Source: an uncultured Bacteroides sp.
Lineage (GTDB): Bacteria; Bacteroidota; Bacteroidia; Bacteroidales; Bacteroidaceae
Direction of reading: 5' to 3'
Length of the DNA: 64,000 bases
NCBI RefSeq assembly: GCF_959029255.1
Contig: NZ_CAUFUE010000004.1
Location: 62,001-126,000 of the forward strand
A program made the translations under genes and the position numbers. Each line of letters begins with the position of its first letter. Position 1 is the stretch's first letter. The notes beneath the pieces are model-generated. The model saw only the letters and a program-made list of their open reading frames with translations, had not been told where the DNA came from and did not search any database. Shown one piece after another: positions 51,179-59,055 of this stretch.

Positions 51179-52378
51179 ATGAATAAACGAATACTTATAT
51201 TTAGTGCTGCCATTTTTACTTGTGCATGGATAAGCGCTCAAGAAAGCAGTATTGACGATGTGCTTCATCAGATTGAAGCAAACAACAAGGAGTTGCAAGC
51301 CAATGCACAACTGATTTCTTCTCAAAAGTTGGAAAATAAAGCAGAGAATAACCTGCCTGACCCTACCCTCTCGTATGCCCATCTTTGGGATTCAAAGAAT
51401 AGCGGTGAGACAGTGGGCGAACTGGTTGTTTCTCAAAGTTTCGACTTCCCTACGCTGTATGCGACACGTGGAAAGATGAACCGTCTCAAAACCGGAGCAC
51501 TTGAAGCTCAATCAACCGCTTTCCGTCAACAGATATTGTTGCAAGCTAAAGAGATATGCCTTGACATCATCATGCTGCAACGCCAGCAGGTATTGCTCAA
51601 TGAGCGATTGAAGAACGCAGAGGATTTATCTGCCATGTATGCCAAACGCCTGTCTACCGGAGATGCCAACATTCTTGAAACCAATAAAATCAACTTGGAA
51701 TTGCTGAATGTACGCACCGAATCGCGAATGAACCTCACGGCTTTGAACAATAAGTTGAAGGAGCTGACGGCTTTGAATGGAAACCAACCGCTTGGTGCCA
51801 ATGTAGATGCTTTGAGGTTGGCAGAATATCCGGCTGTCCCTCTCCCCAAGGACTTCAAGCAAGTATGTGATGAGTTAATTGCCGCCGATGCTTCACTGCA
51901 ATCTCTCAGTGGCGAAAGCGCTGCCGCCCGCAAACAGATTTCTGCGAGTAAACAGGGCTGGTTGCCGAAATTGGAACTCGGATACCGCCGTAATACCGAA
52001 TCCGGTCATCCGCTAAACGGTGTGGTGGTAGGTTTCTCGTTCCCTATATTCGAAAACAGGAATAAAGTAAAAATCGCCAAGGCTCAGGCCATGAATATAG
52101 ACTTTCAGAAAGAGAGTGCCGCCGTCCTTGCCAGTTCGGCATTGTGGCAACTGTATGAAGAAGCGCAGAACCTGCATGCTTCCATGGAAGAATATGAGCG
52201 TACTTTCCAGCAACAACAAGACTTGTCATTGCTGAAGCAAGCTCTTGTAGGAGGACAAATCAGCATGATAGAGTACTTTGTCGAAGTTTCTGTGGTTTAT
52301 CAAAGCAAGACAAACCTCTTACAACTGGAAAACCAGTATCAGAAGGCAATGGCACGGATGTATAAGAGCAGGCTGTGA
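51179..52378 (+). CDS. TolC-like outer-membrane efflux protein
   Basis: 399 residues; the signal peptide MNKRILIFSAAIFTCAWISA is followed by QESSIDDVLHQIEANNKELQ. OEP domains show LPDPTLSYAHLWDSKNSGE, QEILLQAKEICLDIIMLQRQ in outline and LGYRRNTESGHPLNGVVVGF. It is on the short side for the family but both repeat halves are present. It forms the outer-membrane channel of the metal pump. The 120-bp gap from the pump gene contains a hairpin element that may reduce expression of this gene. Confidence 0.85.
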   Translation: MNKRILIFSAAIFTCAWISAQESSIDDVLHQIEANNKELQANAQLISSQKLENKAENNLPDPTLSYAHLWDSKNSGETVGELVVSQSFDFPTLYATRGKMNRLKTGALEAQSTAFRQQILLQAKEICLDIIMLQRQQVLLNERLKNAEDLSAMYAKRLSTGDANILETNKINLELLNVRTESRMNLTALNNKLKELTALNGNQPLGANVDALRLAEYPAVPLPKDFKQVCDELIAADASLQSLSGESAAARKQISASKQGWLPKLELGYRRNTESGHPLNGVVVGFSFPIFENRNKVKIAKAQAMNIDFQKESAAVLASSALWQLYEEAQNLHASMEEYERTFQQQQDLSLLKQALVGGQISMIEYFVEVSVVYQSKTNLLQLENQYQKAMARMYKSRL

Positions 52379-52383
52379 AATAG

Positions 52384-52428
52384 TGATGAATGATGTATTT
52401 TTAATTTCTAATATTTAATCATTCATCA
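52384..52428. terminator. Convergent hairpin between the TolC-like and RsmF-like genes
   Basis: TGATGAATGAT (52384-52394) pairs with ATCATTCATCA (52418-52428) around a 23-nt T-rich loop. The right arm covers the last codons of the minus-strand gene. A modest terminator candidate for both directions. Confidence 0.5.
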
Positions 52429-53953
52429 TTATCTTCGTTATTTCCGGCAAGTATCCGCTACGTATTCTCCATTCCTGAGGATAAAGATTGTTGGCACGAT
52501 TACCAATGTTCTTAACAAAACCGATAGGAATATTCTTATAAGTAAGCAATACTATCCCACGAGAGGCTGTATCCGAAAGGGTGACAGCCTCTTTTCGTAA
52601 ATAAGCAATAGCTTGTCCGTATGTAATTTCTTCACGTGGAAAAGCATCCGGCTTCAAAGCCAGACTCATGGACAGGGCATGGTCGGGTATCCAATCTTTA
52701 CCTTTGAGTTCGGCAAGTCCCACTCCCGCTTTCACGATACGAAGTGATGCCTGCAAAGCGGACAATTCCTGAAGATAAGTGCGGGGAAAAGCGATAACGT
52801 TGTTTCCATTCAAGACAAGTTCGTAGTCATCAGGAGAAAGAAGCCATGCACGAAGCATCGAAAGTTGTTCCTTGGAAATGCCCGGTGTTGCAACTCCTTT
52901 ACCTTGGGATTTTCGCCCTCTTCCGCCGGACTTCTCATTCTTTTTTCCTGGGAGTTCTGAAACTACTCCTTGGAGTTTCCGAAACTCACCACTGGGATTT
53001 ACAGAAACAGAGTTCAGGTTGGCAGATGTAAGGCTCAAATTTACGGATGCGGAATTTATATCTGGTTTACGGAGAACAGCCAAAAAGAATCCCTCTCCTT
53101 TCGTCATATACGGCAGAAAACGATAAACCGGGAAATATTCGTCAGAAAGCAGGTTTCCCGTGATGTTCCAGTCTTCAGGAATTATAAGTGGAAGTACCCC
53201 TGCACCAAACTCATCACGTATCCAACGGATATTTTCTTCGTTTTCTTTCGTATTATAAGTACAGGTACTATATATAAGGAGTCCTCCCGGTTTAAGGCAA
53301 GGCCAGATATCTGAGATGATACGCCGCTGACGTTGCCAGCATATATCTACATTCTCTGAACTCCATTCGCTTACGGCAACGGGGTCTTTGCGGAACATAC
53401 CTTCGCCTGAACAGGGAACATCTGTCAATATCACATCAAAGAAATCTTCCAATGATGAAAAGTCTGCGGGATCATTATTAGTGACCACTACCCCGGGATA
53501 TCCCCACTTCGTAAGGTTTTCAGCCAATATTTGCGAGCGATTGCGAATTATTTCGTTGGCCACCAGCAAACTACCTTCAGGCAATATACTGCAAGCATGC
53601 GTCGATTTACCACCGGGGGCGGCACAGAGGTCAAGCATTACCAAGGGCTCTTCGCCAATATATTGCTTCAAAGCCTGTTCCACAAACATGGACGAAGCCT
53701 CTTGCACATAGTAACAGCCGGCATGAAACATAGGATCAAAAGTAAACGTCAACCTGTCTTTAAGGTAGAAACCTGAAGCGCACCAAGATACCCGGTTTGA
53801 TTGATAGTCGAGCGTTTTTTCACTTTTAAGTTTCAACTCATTCAGCCTAATACTGACTGGCTGTTCCTGCTCCAAGGCAACCTCCAGTTTTGTATATTCT
53901 TCATCGCCCAGAAGGGCACGCGTATAGTCGATAAAAGAAGCGGGTAGTTCCAT
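52415..53953 (-). CDS. RsmF/NOL1-NOP2-like 16S rRNA m5C methyltransferase
   Basis: 512 residues. The N-terminal region is followed by the SAM-binding domain MLDLCAAPGGKSTHACSILP, the motif LTDVPCSGEGMFRKDP with one catalytic Cys, and LLIYSTCTYNTKENEENIRW with the second. The C-terminal part has the RsmF-type PUA-like end. Between about 300 and 365 it carries an inserted low-complexity stretch (SASVNLSLTSANLNSVSVNP) and a basic segment (KKNEKSGGRGRKSQGKG). It methylates cytosine 1407-type positions in 16S rRNA in E. coli; the exact position here is inferred only. Convergent with the TolC-like gene. Confidence 0.88.
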   Translation of the reverse strand: MELPASFIDYTRALLGDEEYTKLEVALEQEQPVSIRLNELKLKSEKTLDYQSNRVSWCASGFYLKDRLTFTFDPMFHAGCYYVQEASSMFVEQALKQYIGEEPLVMLDLCAAPGGKSTHACSILPEGSLLVANEIIRNRSQILAENLTKWGYPGVVVTNNDPADFSSLEDFFDVILTDVPCSGEGMFRKDPVAVSEWSSENVDICWQRQRRIISDIWPCLKPGGLLIYSTCTYNTKENEENIRWIRDEFGAGVLPLIIPEDWNITGNLLSDEYFPVYRFLPYMTKGEGFFLAVLRKPDINSASVNLSLTSANLNSVSVNPSGEFRKLQGVVSELPGKKNEKSGGRGRKSQGKGVATPGISKEQLSMLRAWLLSPDDYELVLNGNNVIAFPRTYLQELSALQASLRIVKAGVGLAELKGKDWIPDHALSMSLALKPDAFPREEITYGQAIAYLRKEAVTLSDTASRGIVLLTYKNIPIGFVKNIGNRANNLYPQEWRIRSGYLPEITKIMMND

Positions 53954-54061
53954 TTTTTGCTATTTATTGGCACAAATATCAAAAAAATATCGTCACTTTG
54001 CAACTTTATTAAAGCTTGAATACGTCTAACCTACAAAGAAACAATAATAAAATAAACCTAT

Positions 54062-54712
54062 ATGATTATGAAACGTATCATTTTTGCATTAATGACCGCC
54101 ATGATGCTCTGCACATTGGCACAGGGAAAAAACAGAACTGTCACAGAAAACGATAGTCAGGGAAACAAAAAGAGAGTGATTGAATTACAGGATACCACTA
54201 TCAACGGAGAAGTTGTGACAGATACGCTTAGCGTGATGACTTATGAGAACAGTACCAGTAGCGAAAACGGATATGAGCACCACAGCCAGGCTTACCAATT
54301 CGGATGGGACTTGGGACATGGCACGAAAGAAGCCGTAATCGCTATCACAGCCATTGTTTTCGTTTTCGGTTGCCCTCTGATTATCATATTTATCGTGTTC
54401 TTCTTCCGCTATAAAAACCGCAAAGCCAAATATCGCCTGGCGGAACAGGCATTAGCCAGCGGACAACAACTGCCGGAAAACTTCTTCAAGGGAGTAGATA
54501 GAACAGATATACGCAGCAAAGGTATCAATAATATTTTCATAGGCATCGGTCTTTTCATCTTCCTTTGGGCCATCACCGGAGAATTTGGCATCGGTTGCAT
54601 CGGTTTACTTATCATGTTCACCGGATTCGGACAGGTTGTCATCTACTATACACAGCAAAAGGGGCGAGGAGAAAAGGACTCTACCCCCACAGAGAAAAAT
54701 GAAGAAAGATGA
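54062..54712 (+). CDS. Small membrane protein (DUF6249-like) ahead of a sigma factor
   Basis: 216 residues; the start is ATG at 54062 or the ATG at 54068 (MKRIIFALMTAMMLCTLAQG). Signal peptide, a soluble stretch, then two or three membrane segments (IAITAIVFVFGCPLIIIFIV, NIFIGIGLFIFLWAITGEFG, IGCIGLLIMFTGFGQVVIYY). The charged loop between them has RKAKYRLAEQALASGQQLPE. The stop overlaps the sigma factor start (ATGA), so the two are coexpressed. I associate it with a Bacteroidetes membrane protein family; a role as a membrane sensor or modulator is inferred. Confidence 0.65.
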   Translation: MIMKRIIFALMTAMMLCTLAQGKNRTVTENDSQGNKKRVIELQDTTINGEVVTDTLSVMTYENSTSSENGYEHHSQAYQFGWDLGHGTKEAVIAITAIVFVFGCPLIIIFIVFFFRYKNRKAKYRLAEQALASGQQLPENFFKGVDRTDIRSKGINNIFIGIGLFIFLWAITGEFGIGCIGLLIMFTGFGQVVIYYTQQKGRGEKDSTPTEKNEER

Positions 54713-55254
54713 GTCAGCTCAATGACATATCGTTAGTCGCACAGGTCGTGGTGTTTCACAACACCAAGGCCTTCGACCAGTTAGTGAGAAAATACCAATC
54801 GCCCGTACGACGATTTTTTCTACACCTGACTTGTGGCGACAGCGAATTGAGCGATGACCTGGCACAAGATACATTTATCAAAGCATACACTAATCTGGCC
54901 TCATTCAAAAATCTGTCCAGTTTCTCGACTTGGCTCTACCGTATTGCTTATAATGTATTTTATGATTATCTTCGTAGTCGGAAAGAGACTGATGACTTGG
55001 AAGCCAACCAGGTTGATGCTCAATGCAGTACGCTGCAAAAGGACATAGGCCAGCATATAGATATTTATCGTGCACTGGCCACTCTAAAGGAAATGGAACG
55101 AATCTGCATCACTCTTTTCTATATGGAAGACCAAAGTATTGAAAAAATTGCAGGTATCACCGGGGGTCCGGCGGGAACGGTAAAAAGCCACCTCTCACGG
55201 GCAAAAGAAAAAATGGCCAACTATTTAAAACAAAACGGTTATGATGGAAAATAA
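54709..55254 (+). CDS. RNA polymerase ECF-type sigma factor
   Basis: 181 residues. Region 2 contains FDQLVRKYQSPVRRFFLHLT and LSDDLAQDTFIKAYTNLASF followed by SSFSTWLYRIAYNVFYDYLR; region 4 has MERICITLFYMEDQSIEKIA and GPAGTVKSHLSRAKEKM as the helix-turn-helix. It directs RNA polymerase to alternative promoters. It overlaps the membrane protein gene upstream by 4 bp and the next gene by 14 bp, so all three are cotranslated. Confidence 0.92.
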   Translation: MSQLNDISLVAQVVVFHNTKAFDQLVRKYQSPVRRFFLHLTCGDSELSDDLAQDTFIKAYTNLASFKNLSSFSTWLYRIAYNVFYDYLRSRKETDDLEANQVDAQCSTLQKDIGQHIDIYRALATLKEMERICITLFYMEDQSIEKIAGITGGPAGTVKSHLSRAKEKMANYLKQNGYDGK

Positions 55255-55567
55255 TGATAAGCTTATAGAACAATTCTTTGCAGCAAACCGACAGGAAATA
55301 GCCGATAATGGCTTTACCCGTAGCGTCATGCGCCGCTTGCCTGACCGTACCCGGCGTATATCGCAGATATGGGTGACTTTCTGCTTCACGCTGGCTTTAG
55401 TATTGTTCTTCATCTTTGACGGCCTGCAACTGGTATTGGATACCCTGCGGGAAACGTTTGTTGCTGCAACAGAAGGCGGTGTCGCGCAACTCGACCCCAA
55501 ATCTTTGTTGATTGCGGGAGTGGTATTACTCTACTTTATATATCGGAAGATTTGCTCTCTTGCCTGA
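55241..55567 (+). CDS. Small membrane protein, putative anti-sigma partner (DUF5056-like)
   Basis: 108 residues, starting at ATG 55241 or 55244 inside the end of the sigma gene. The N-terminus is soluble and acidic-basic (MENNDKLIEQFFAANRQEIA, FTRSVMRRLPDRTRR). Two membrane segments follow (VTFCFTLALVLFFIFDGLQL, SLLIAGVVLLYFIYRKICSL). The short cytosolic N-terminal helix and membrane anchor are like those of anti-sigma factors that hold an ECF sigma at the membrane. The family name is from memory; the anti-sigma role is inference from gene order. Confidence 0.65.
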   Translation: MMENNDKLIEQFFAANRQEIADNGFTRSVMRRLPDRTRRISQIWVTFCFTLALVLFFIFDGLQLVLDTLRETFVAATEGGVAQLDPKSLLIAGVVLLYFIYRKICSLA

Positions 55568-55613
55568 TGGTGTTTTTTCAGGAGATATTTAAACTCCTAC
55601 CTCAATAATTAAC

Positions 55614-55654
55614 TAGCCTTTACCTTATTAAATGACGGTAAAGGCTATTTTTTT
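55614..55654 (+). terminator. Terminator of the sigma-factor operon
   Basis: AGCCTTTACC at 55615-55624 pairs with GGTAAAGGCT at 55637-55646; a run of T at 55648-55654 follows. It lies 50 bp after the stop at 55567. Confidence 0.85.
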
Positions 55655-55687
55655 AGATACAAACGAGCATATTTCATCGATATATTG

Positions 55688-55695
55688 TATATTTG
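55688..55695 (+). promoter_or_regulatory. Candidate -7 box TATATTTG of the phospholipase D-type gene
   Basis: TATATTTG matches TAnnTTTG. Because it overlaps the TTG at 55693, the gene cannot start there. The next start that gives a signal peptide is the TTG at 55729. Confidence 0.5.
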
Positions 55696-55728
55696 CAAGT
55701 TCGTAAAACTAAAAAAGACAATAAAGTT

Positions 55729-56958
55729 TTGAGACAAGTACTATTCGCCATATTATTAGTTTTTTCCTTAGGAAGTATCCGTGCTCAGGTTACAAGTGAT
55801 TCACTCGTCATGCATTATATGCAGGATTTGGGAGTACCTTTAACTTATAATAACAAGGTCGAATTACTAATGACCGGTCGTGATAAATTCGTTGATTTGT
55901 TTGAAACCATACGCCACGCCCGCCATCACATCCACTTGGAATATTTCAATTTCCGTAATGACTCTATCGCCAATGCGTTGTTTGACTTGCTGGCGGAAAA
56001 GGTAAAAGAAGGTGTAACGGTCCGTGCCATGTTCGATGCCTTTGGAAACTGGTCTAATAATCAGCCGTTAAGGAACCATCATCTGAAATCCATACGCGAT
56101 CGGGGTATAGAAATTGTAAAGTTTGACCCTATTACTTTTCCGTATATCAACCATGCCATACACCGTGACCATCGTAAAATCGTTGTTATTGACGGAAAAA
56201 TAGGTTATACGGGTGGGATGAATATCGCCGATTATTATATCAACGGCCTGCCTAAGATTGGTAATTGGCATGATATACACATGCACATCGAAGGGGATGC
56301 CGTACGATATCTGCAAGGTATTTTTCTCACGATGTGGAATCGTGAGACGGGACAGCATGTGGGTGGTCCGGCTTATTTTCCCGATATACCCCAATTTCCC
56401 GACAGTATAGCGGAAGAAATAGCGATTGTAGACCGTACTCCGCGTGAAACGCCTCGCTCCATCAGTCATGCATACACCATTTCCATTGAGGCTGCACAAA
56501 AAAATATCCAGATAGTAAATCCATACTTCTTACCTACCAAGTCTATCCGTAAAGCCATTAAAAAAGCTTTGAAAAAAGGTACGGAAGTGGAAATAATGAT
56601 ACCTGCCGTATCGGATATACCTTTTACTCCTGAAGCTTCTTTCTACATCGTGCATAAATTGATGAAGCGTGGAGCTAAAATTTATCTGTTTAATGGAGGT
56701 TTTCACCACTCTAAAGTAATGATGGTGGACAGCACTTTTTGCACGGTGGGTACAGCCAACCTCAATAGCCGGAGCCTGCGTTACGATTACGAAACGAATG
56801 CTTTCATCTTCGACCCGGCAACGACTCATCAACTGAACAACATGTTTATGAATGACAAGCAAAACAGTACCCTACTCACTCCTGAAGTTTGGAAAAAGCG
56901 GTCGGCATGGAAGAAGTTCGTCGGCTGGTTCGGTAATCTGCTGACGCCATTCCTCTAA
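55729..56958 (+). CDS. Phospholipase D / cardiolipin synthase-like protein
   Basis: 409 residues if it starts at the TTG at 55729 (RQVLFAILLVFSLGSIRAQV, an exported signal peptide). The two HKD motifs are HRKIVVIDGKIGYTGG and HHSKVMMVDSTFCTVGTANL followed by NSRSLRYDYE. Other segments are HIHLEYFNFRNDSIANALFD and KKGTEVEIMIPAVSDI. Cardiolipin synthases link two phosphatidylglycerol molecules; PLD family members can also cleave phosphodiesters. The signal peptide rather than a membrane helix suggests periplasmic location, which is unusual for a cardiolipin synthase. The exact start is uncertain. Confidence 0.8.
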   Translation: MRQVLFAILLVFSLGSIRAQVTSDSLVMHYMQDLGVPLTYNNKVELLMTGRDKFVDLFETIRHARHHIHLEYFNFRNDSIANALFDLLAEKVKEGVTVRAMFDAFGNWSNNQPLRNHHLKSIRDRGIEIVKFDPITFPYINHAIHRDHRKIVVIDGKIGYTGGMNIADYYINGLPKIGNWHDIHMHIEGDAVRYLQGIFLTMWNRETGQHVGGPAYFPDIPQFPDSIAEEIAIVDRTPRETPRSISHAYTISIEAAQKNIQIVNPYFLPTKSIRKAIKKALKKGTEVEIMIPAVSDIPFTPEASFYIVHKLMKRGAKIYLFNGGFHHSKVMMVDSTFCTVGTANLNSRSLRYDYETNAFIFDPATTHQLNNMFMNDKQNSTLLTPEVWKKRSAWKKFVGWFGNLLTPFL

Positions 56959-57014
56959 TCGGCGGTCTTCTTCTAATTTTTATTTTTTAATTTTTAATTT
57001 CCCCGGAAGTTGTC

Positions 57015-57022
57015 TACCTTTG
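57015..57022 (+). promoter_or_regulatory. Candidate -7 box TACCTTTG of thyA
   Basis: TACCTTTG matches TAnnTTTG and lies 24 bp before the thyA ATG at 57047. This supports the ATG at 57047 over an upstream in-frame start at 57020, which would overlap the box. Confidence 0.5.
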
Positions 57023-57046
57023 GCGAAGCTTTTAATTTGTAATTCA

Positions 57047-57841
57047 ATGAAACAATATTTAGATTTGCTCAATCGGGTGCTGACCGAAGGCGTAGAAAAA
57101 AGTGACCGTACCGGAACCGGTACAATCAGTGTGTTCGGGCATCAGATGCGCTTCAATATGGACGAGGGATTTCCTTGTCTCACTACCAAAAAACTTCATT
57201 TAAAATCCATTATCCATGAGTTACTATGGTTCTTGCAAGGAGACACTAACGTCAAGTATCTGCAAGACAATGGAGTACGCATTTGGAACGAGTGGGCAGA
57301 TGAAAATGGAGATTTGGGACATATTTATGGTTATCAGTGGCGTTCTTGGCCCGATTATAAAGGTGGCGCGATAGACCAAATCAGTGAGGTTGTTGAAACC
57401 ATCAAGCACAATCCGGATTCACGCCGTATCATTGTAAGCGCTTGGAATGTAGGAGATTTGGATAACATGAATTTACCTCCATGCCATGCCTTTTTTCAGT
57501 TTTATGTAGCGAACGGTCGGCTCAGTCTTCAACTTTACCAACGAAGTGCCGACATATTTCTAGGTGTACCGTTCAATATTGCATCGTATGCCTTACTACT
57601 GCAAATGATGGCACAAGTAACAGGATTGAAAGCCGGAGATTTTGTCCATACTTTGGGAGACGCACACATTTATTTAAATCATCTGGAACAAGTCAAACTC
57701 CAGCTAAGTCGTGAACCGCGACCGCTCCCGCAGATGAAAATCAATCCGGATGTAAAAAGTATCTTCGACTTCAAATTTGAGGACTTTGAATTGATTGGTT
57801 ACAATCCACACCCTCACATAGCCGGGAAAGTATCGGTTTAA
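57047..57841 (+). CDS. thyA: Thymidylate synthase
   Basis: 264 residues, the same length as E. coli ThyA. Folate and nucleotide motifs are GVEKSDRTGTGTISVFGHQM, LLWFLQGDTNVKYLQDNGVR and GYQWRSWPDYKGG. The catalytic Cys is in NLPPCHAFFQFYV and substrate residues are in LQLYQRSADIFLGVPFNIAS. It methylates dUMP using methylene-tetrahydrofolate, producing dihydrofolate. The dihydrofolate reductase gene follows 109 bp downstream, so the folate cycle is closed by the pair. Confidence 0.96.
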   Translation: MKQYLDLLNRVLTEGVEKSDRTGTGTISVFGHQMRFNMDEGFPCLTTKKLHLKSIIHELLWFLQGDTNVKYLQDNGVRIWNEWADENGDLGHIYGYQWRSWPDYKGGAIDQISEVVETIKHNPDSRRIIVSAWNVGDLDNMNLPPCHAFFQFYVANGRLSLQLYQRSADIFLGVPFNIASYALLLQMMAQVTGLKAGDFVHTLGDAHIYLNHLEQVKLQLSREPRPLPQMKINPDVKSIFDFKFEDFELIGYNPHPHIAGKVSV

Positions 57842-57861
57842 TTCAATTCAGATTAGTACAA

Positions 57862-57953
57862 AACCAGCAGTTTCAAACAGGTTTCAATGTTTGGAACTAA
57901 TAGAGTTTCAACACAAGAAACAAACAGTATCAACATAGGAAACAAACAGTATG
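57862..57953. repeat. 22/24-bp-pitch array ending on the folA start codon
   Basis: Words GTTTCAA at 57881 and 57905, GTATCAA at 57927 and GTATG at 57949 are 24, 22 and 22 bp apart. The last two units, AACACAAGAAACAAACAGTA and following (57910-57931) and AACATAGGAAACAAACAGTA and following (57932-57953), are 22 bp each. The end of the final unit is the ATG of folA (57951). Confidence 0.75.
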
Positions 57954-58439
57954 ATTAGTATCATTGCCGCAGTAGATAGAAAGAGAGGTATCGGTTATCA
58001 GAACAAACTGCTATTCTGGCTTCCCAATGACTTGAAACGTTTCAAAGCTCTCACCACCGGGAACACCATTATCATGGGAAGAAAAACTTTTGAATCGCTA
58101 CCTAAAGGGGCTTTGCCCAATAGACGTAATGTGGTATTGTCATCTCATGCGGATACTTGTTGCCCGGGAGCAGAAGTATTTACCTCTTTGGAAGAAGCTA
58201 TAAAGAGTTGCAAGAAGGATGAACAAGTATATATTATAGGTGGAGCAAGTGTTTATCAACAGGCACTTCCCTTTGCTGATGCGCTTTGTCTTACGGAAGT
58301 AGATGCGGAAGCTCCCTACGTGGATGCTTATTTTCCGGAAGTAGATTCCAAAATATGGCAAGAAAAAAGCAGGGAATCTCATCCGGTAGACGAGAAACAT
58401 CCCTGCCCCTATGCTTTTGTAGATTATTTGCGTCGATAG
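57951..58439 (+). CDS. folA: Dihydrofolate reductase
   Basis: 162 residues. The N-terminus MISIIAAVDRKRGIGYQNKL and LPNDLKRFKALTTGNTIIMG are typical, with GRKTFESLPKGALPNRRNVV and VYIIGGASVYQQALPFADAL. It regenerates tetrahydrofolate from the dihydrofolate produced by ThyA upstream. The usual active-site acidic residue is in the segment near position 27 (WLPNDLK). The start codon lies in the last unit of the repeat array before it. Confidence 0.95.
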   Translation: MISIIAAVDRKRGIGYQNKLLFWLPNDLKRFKALTTGNTIIMGRKTFESLPKGALPNRRNVVLSSHADTCCPGAEVFTSLEEAIKSCKKDEQVYIIGGASVYQQALPFADALCLTEVDAEAPYVDAYFPEVDSKIWQEKSRESHPVDEKHPCPYAFVDYLRR

Positions 58440-58442
58440 AGA

Positions 58443-58919
58443 TTATTCATCATCTTCTTCCACTAATATAGGCATCTGACGTTTTATAGCTTCATGGAAA
58501 GAAATCAGCGTCTCTGTACGTGACAATCCCAACGGTTGCAATTTATCATGAATAATGCTCAACAAATGATGATTGTTTCGTGCATAGAGTTTGATAAACA
58601 TATCATATTTACCGGTTGTAAAATGACATTCCACTATTTCGGGAATGGCTTCCAGAGCTTTTGTCACAGCATCAAAGGTAGCAGGATCTTTCAAGTAAAT
58701 GCCAATATAGGCGCATGTTTCATATCCAATCTTTTCCGGGTCGAGAATATATTCCGATCCTTTTAATATTCCTAAATTGGTGAGTTTTTGAATACGCTGA
58801 TGAATGGCCGCTCCGGAAACATTACAGGCTCTTGCCACTTCCAGAAAAGGAATACGCGCGTTATCGGCGATGAGTTTAAGTATCTGCTCGTCTAAAGTAT
58901 CCAATTGATGATGTCCCAT
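58443..58919 (-). CDS. Lrp/AsnC family transcription regulator
   Basis: 158 residues. N-terminal winged helix: HQLDTLDEQILKLIADNARI, PFLEVARACNVSGAAIHQRI, then a C-terminal RAM/ligand domain (CAYIGIYLKDPATFDAVTKA, IVECHFTTGKYDMFIKLYAR). Lrp-type regulators sense amino acids and control metabolism or surface genes. It is convergent with folA, 3 bp apart, and divergent from the M64-type gene at 59056. Targets are unknown. Confidence 0.92.
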   Translation of the reverse strand: MGHHQLDTLDEQILKLIADNARIPFLEVARACNVSGAAIHQRIQKLTNLGILKGSEYILDPEKIGYETCAYIGIYLKDPATFDAVTKALEAIPEIVECHFTTGKYDMFIKLYARNNHHLLSIIHDKLQPLGLSRTETLISFHEAIKRQMPILVEEDDE

Positions 58920-58977
58920 TTCAAATTCTATAGTTAATAAATGATGTATAAAAACCGTATTTCTGTACGGCGATGTG

Positions 58978-59037
58978 CAAAGTTAGCCATTTTTTCACAG
59001 ATAAAAATATGAATTATAACTTTTCTTGCTAAATTTG
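58978..59037. promoter_or_regulatory. Divergent promoter region of the Lrp regulator and the 59056 gene
   Basis: CAAAGTTA at 58978-58985 reads TAACTTTG on the minus strand, 59 bp before the Lrp start. TAAATTTG at 59030-59037 faces the M64-type gene, 19 bp before its ATG. The A+T-rich DNA between them would suit autoregulation by the Lrp protein, which is inference. Confidence 0.5.
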
Positions 59038-59055
59038 TGAAAGATTAAATTACAA

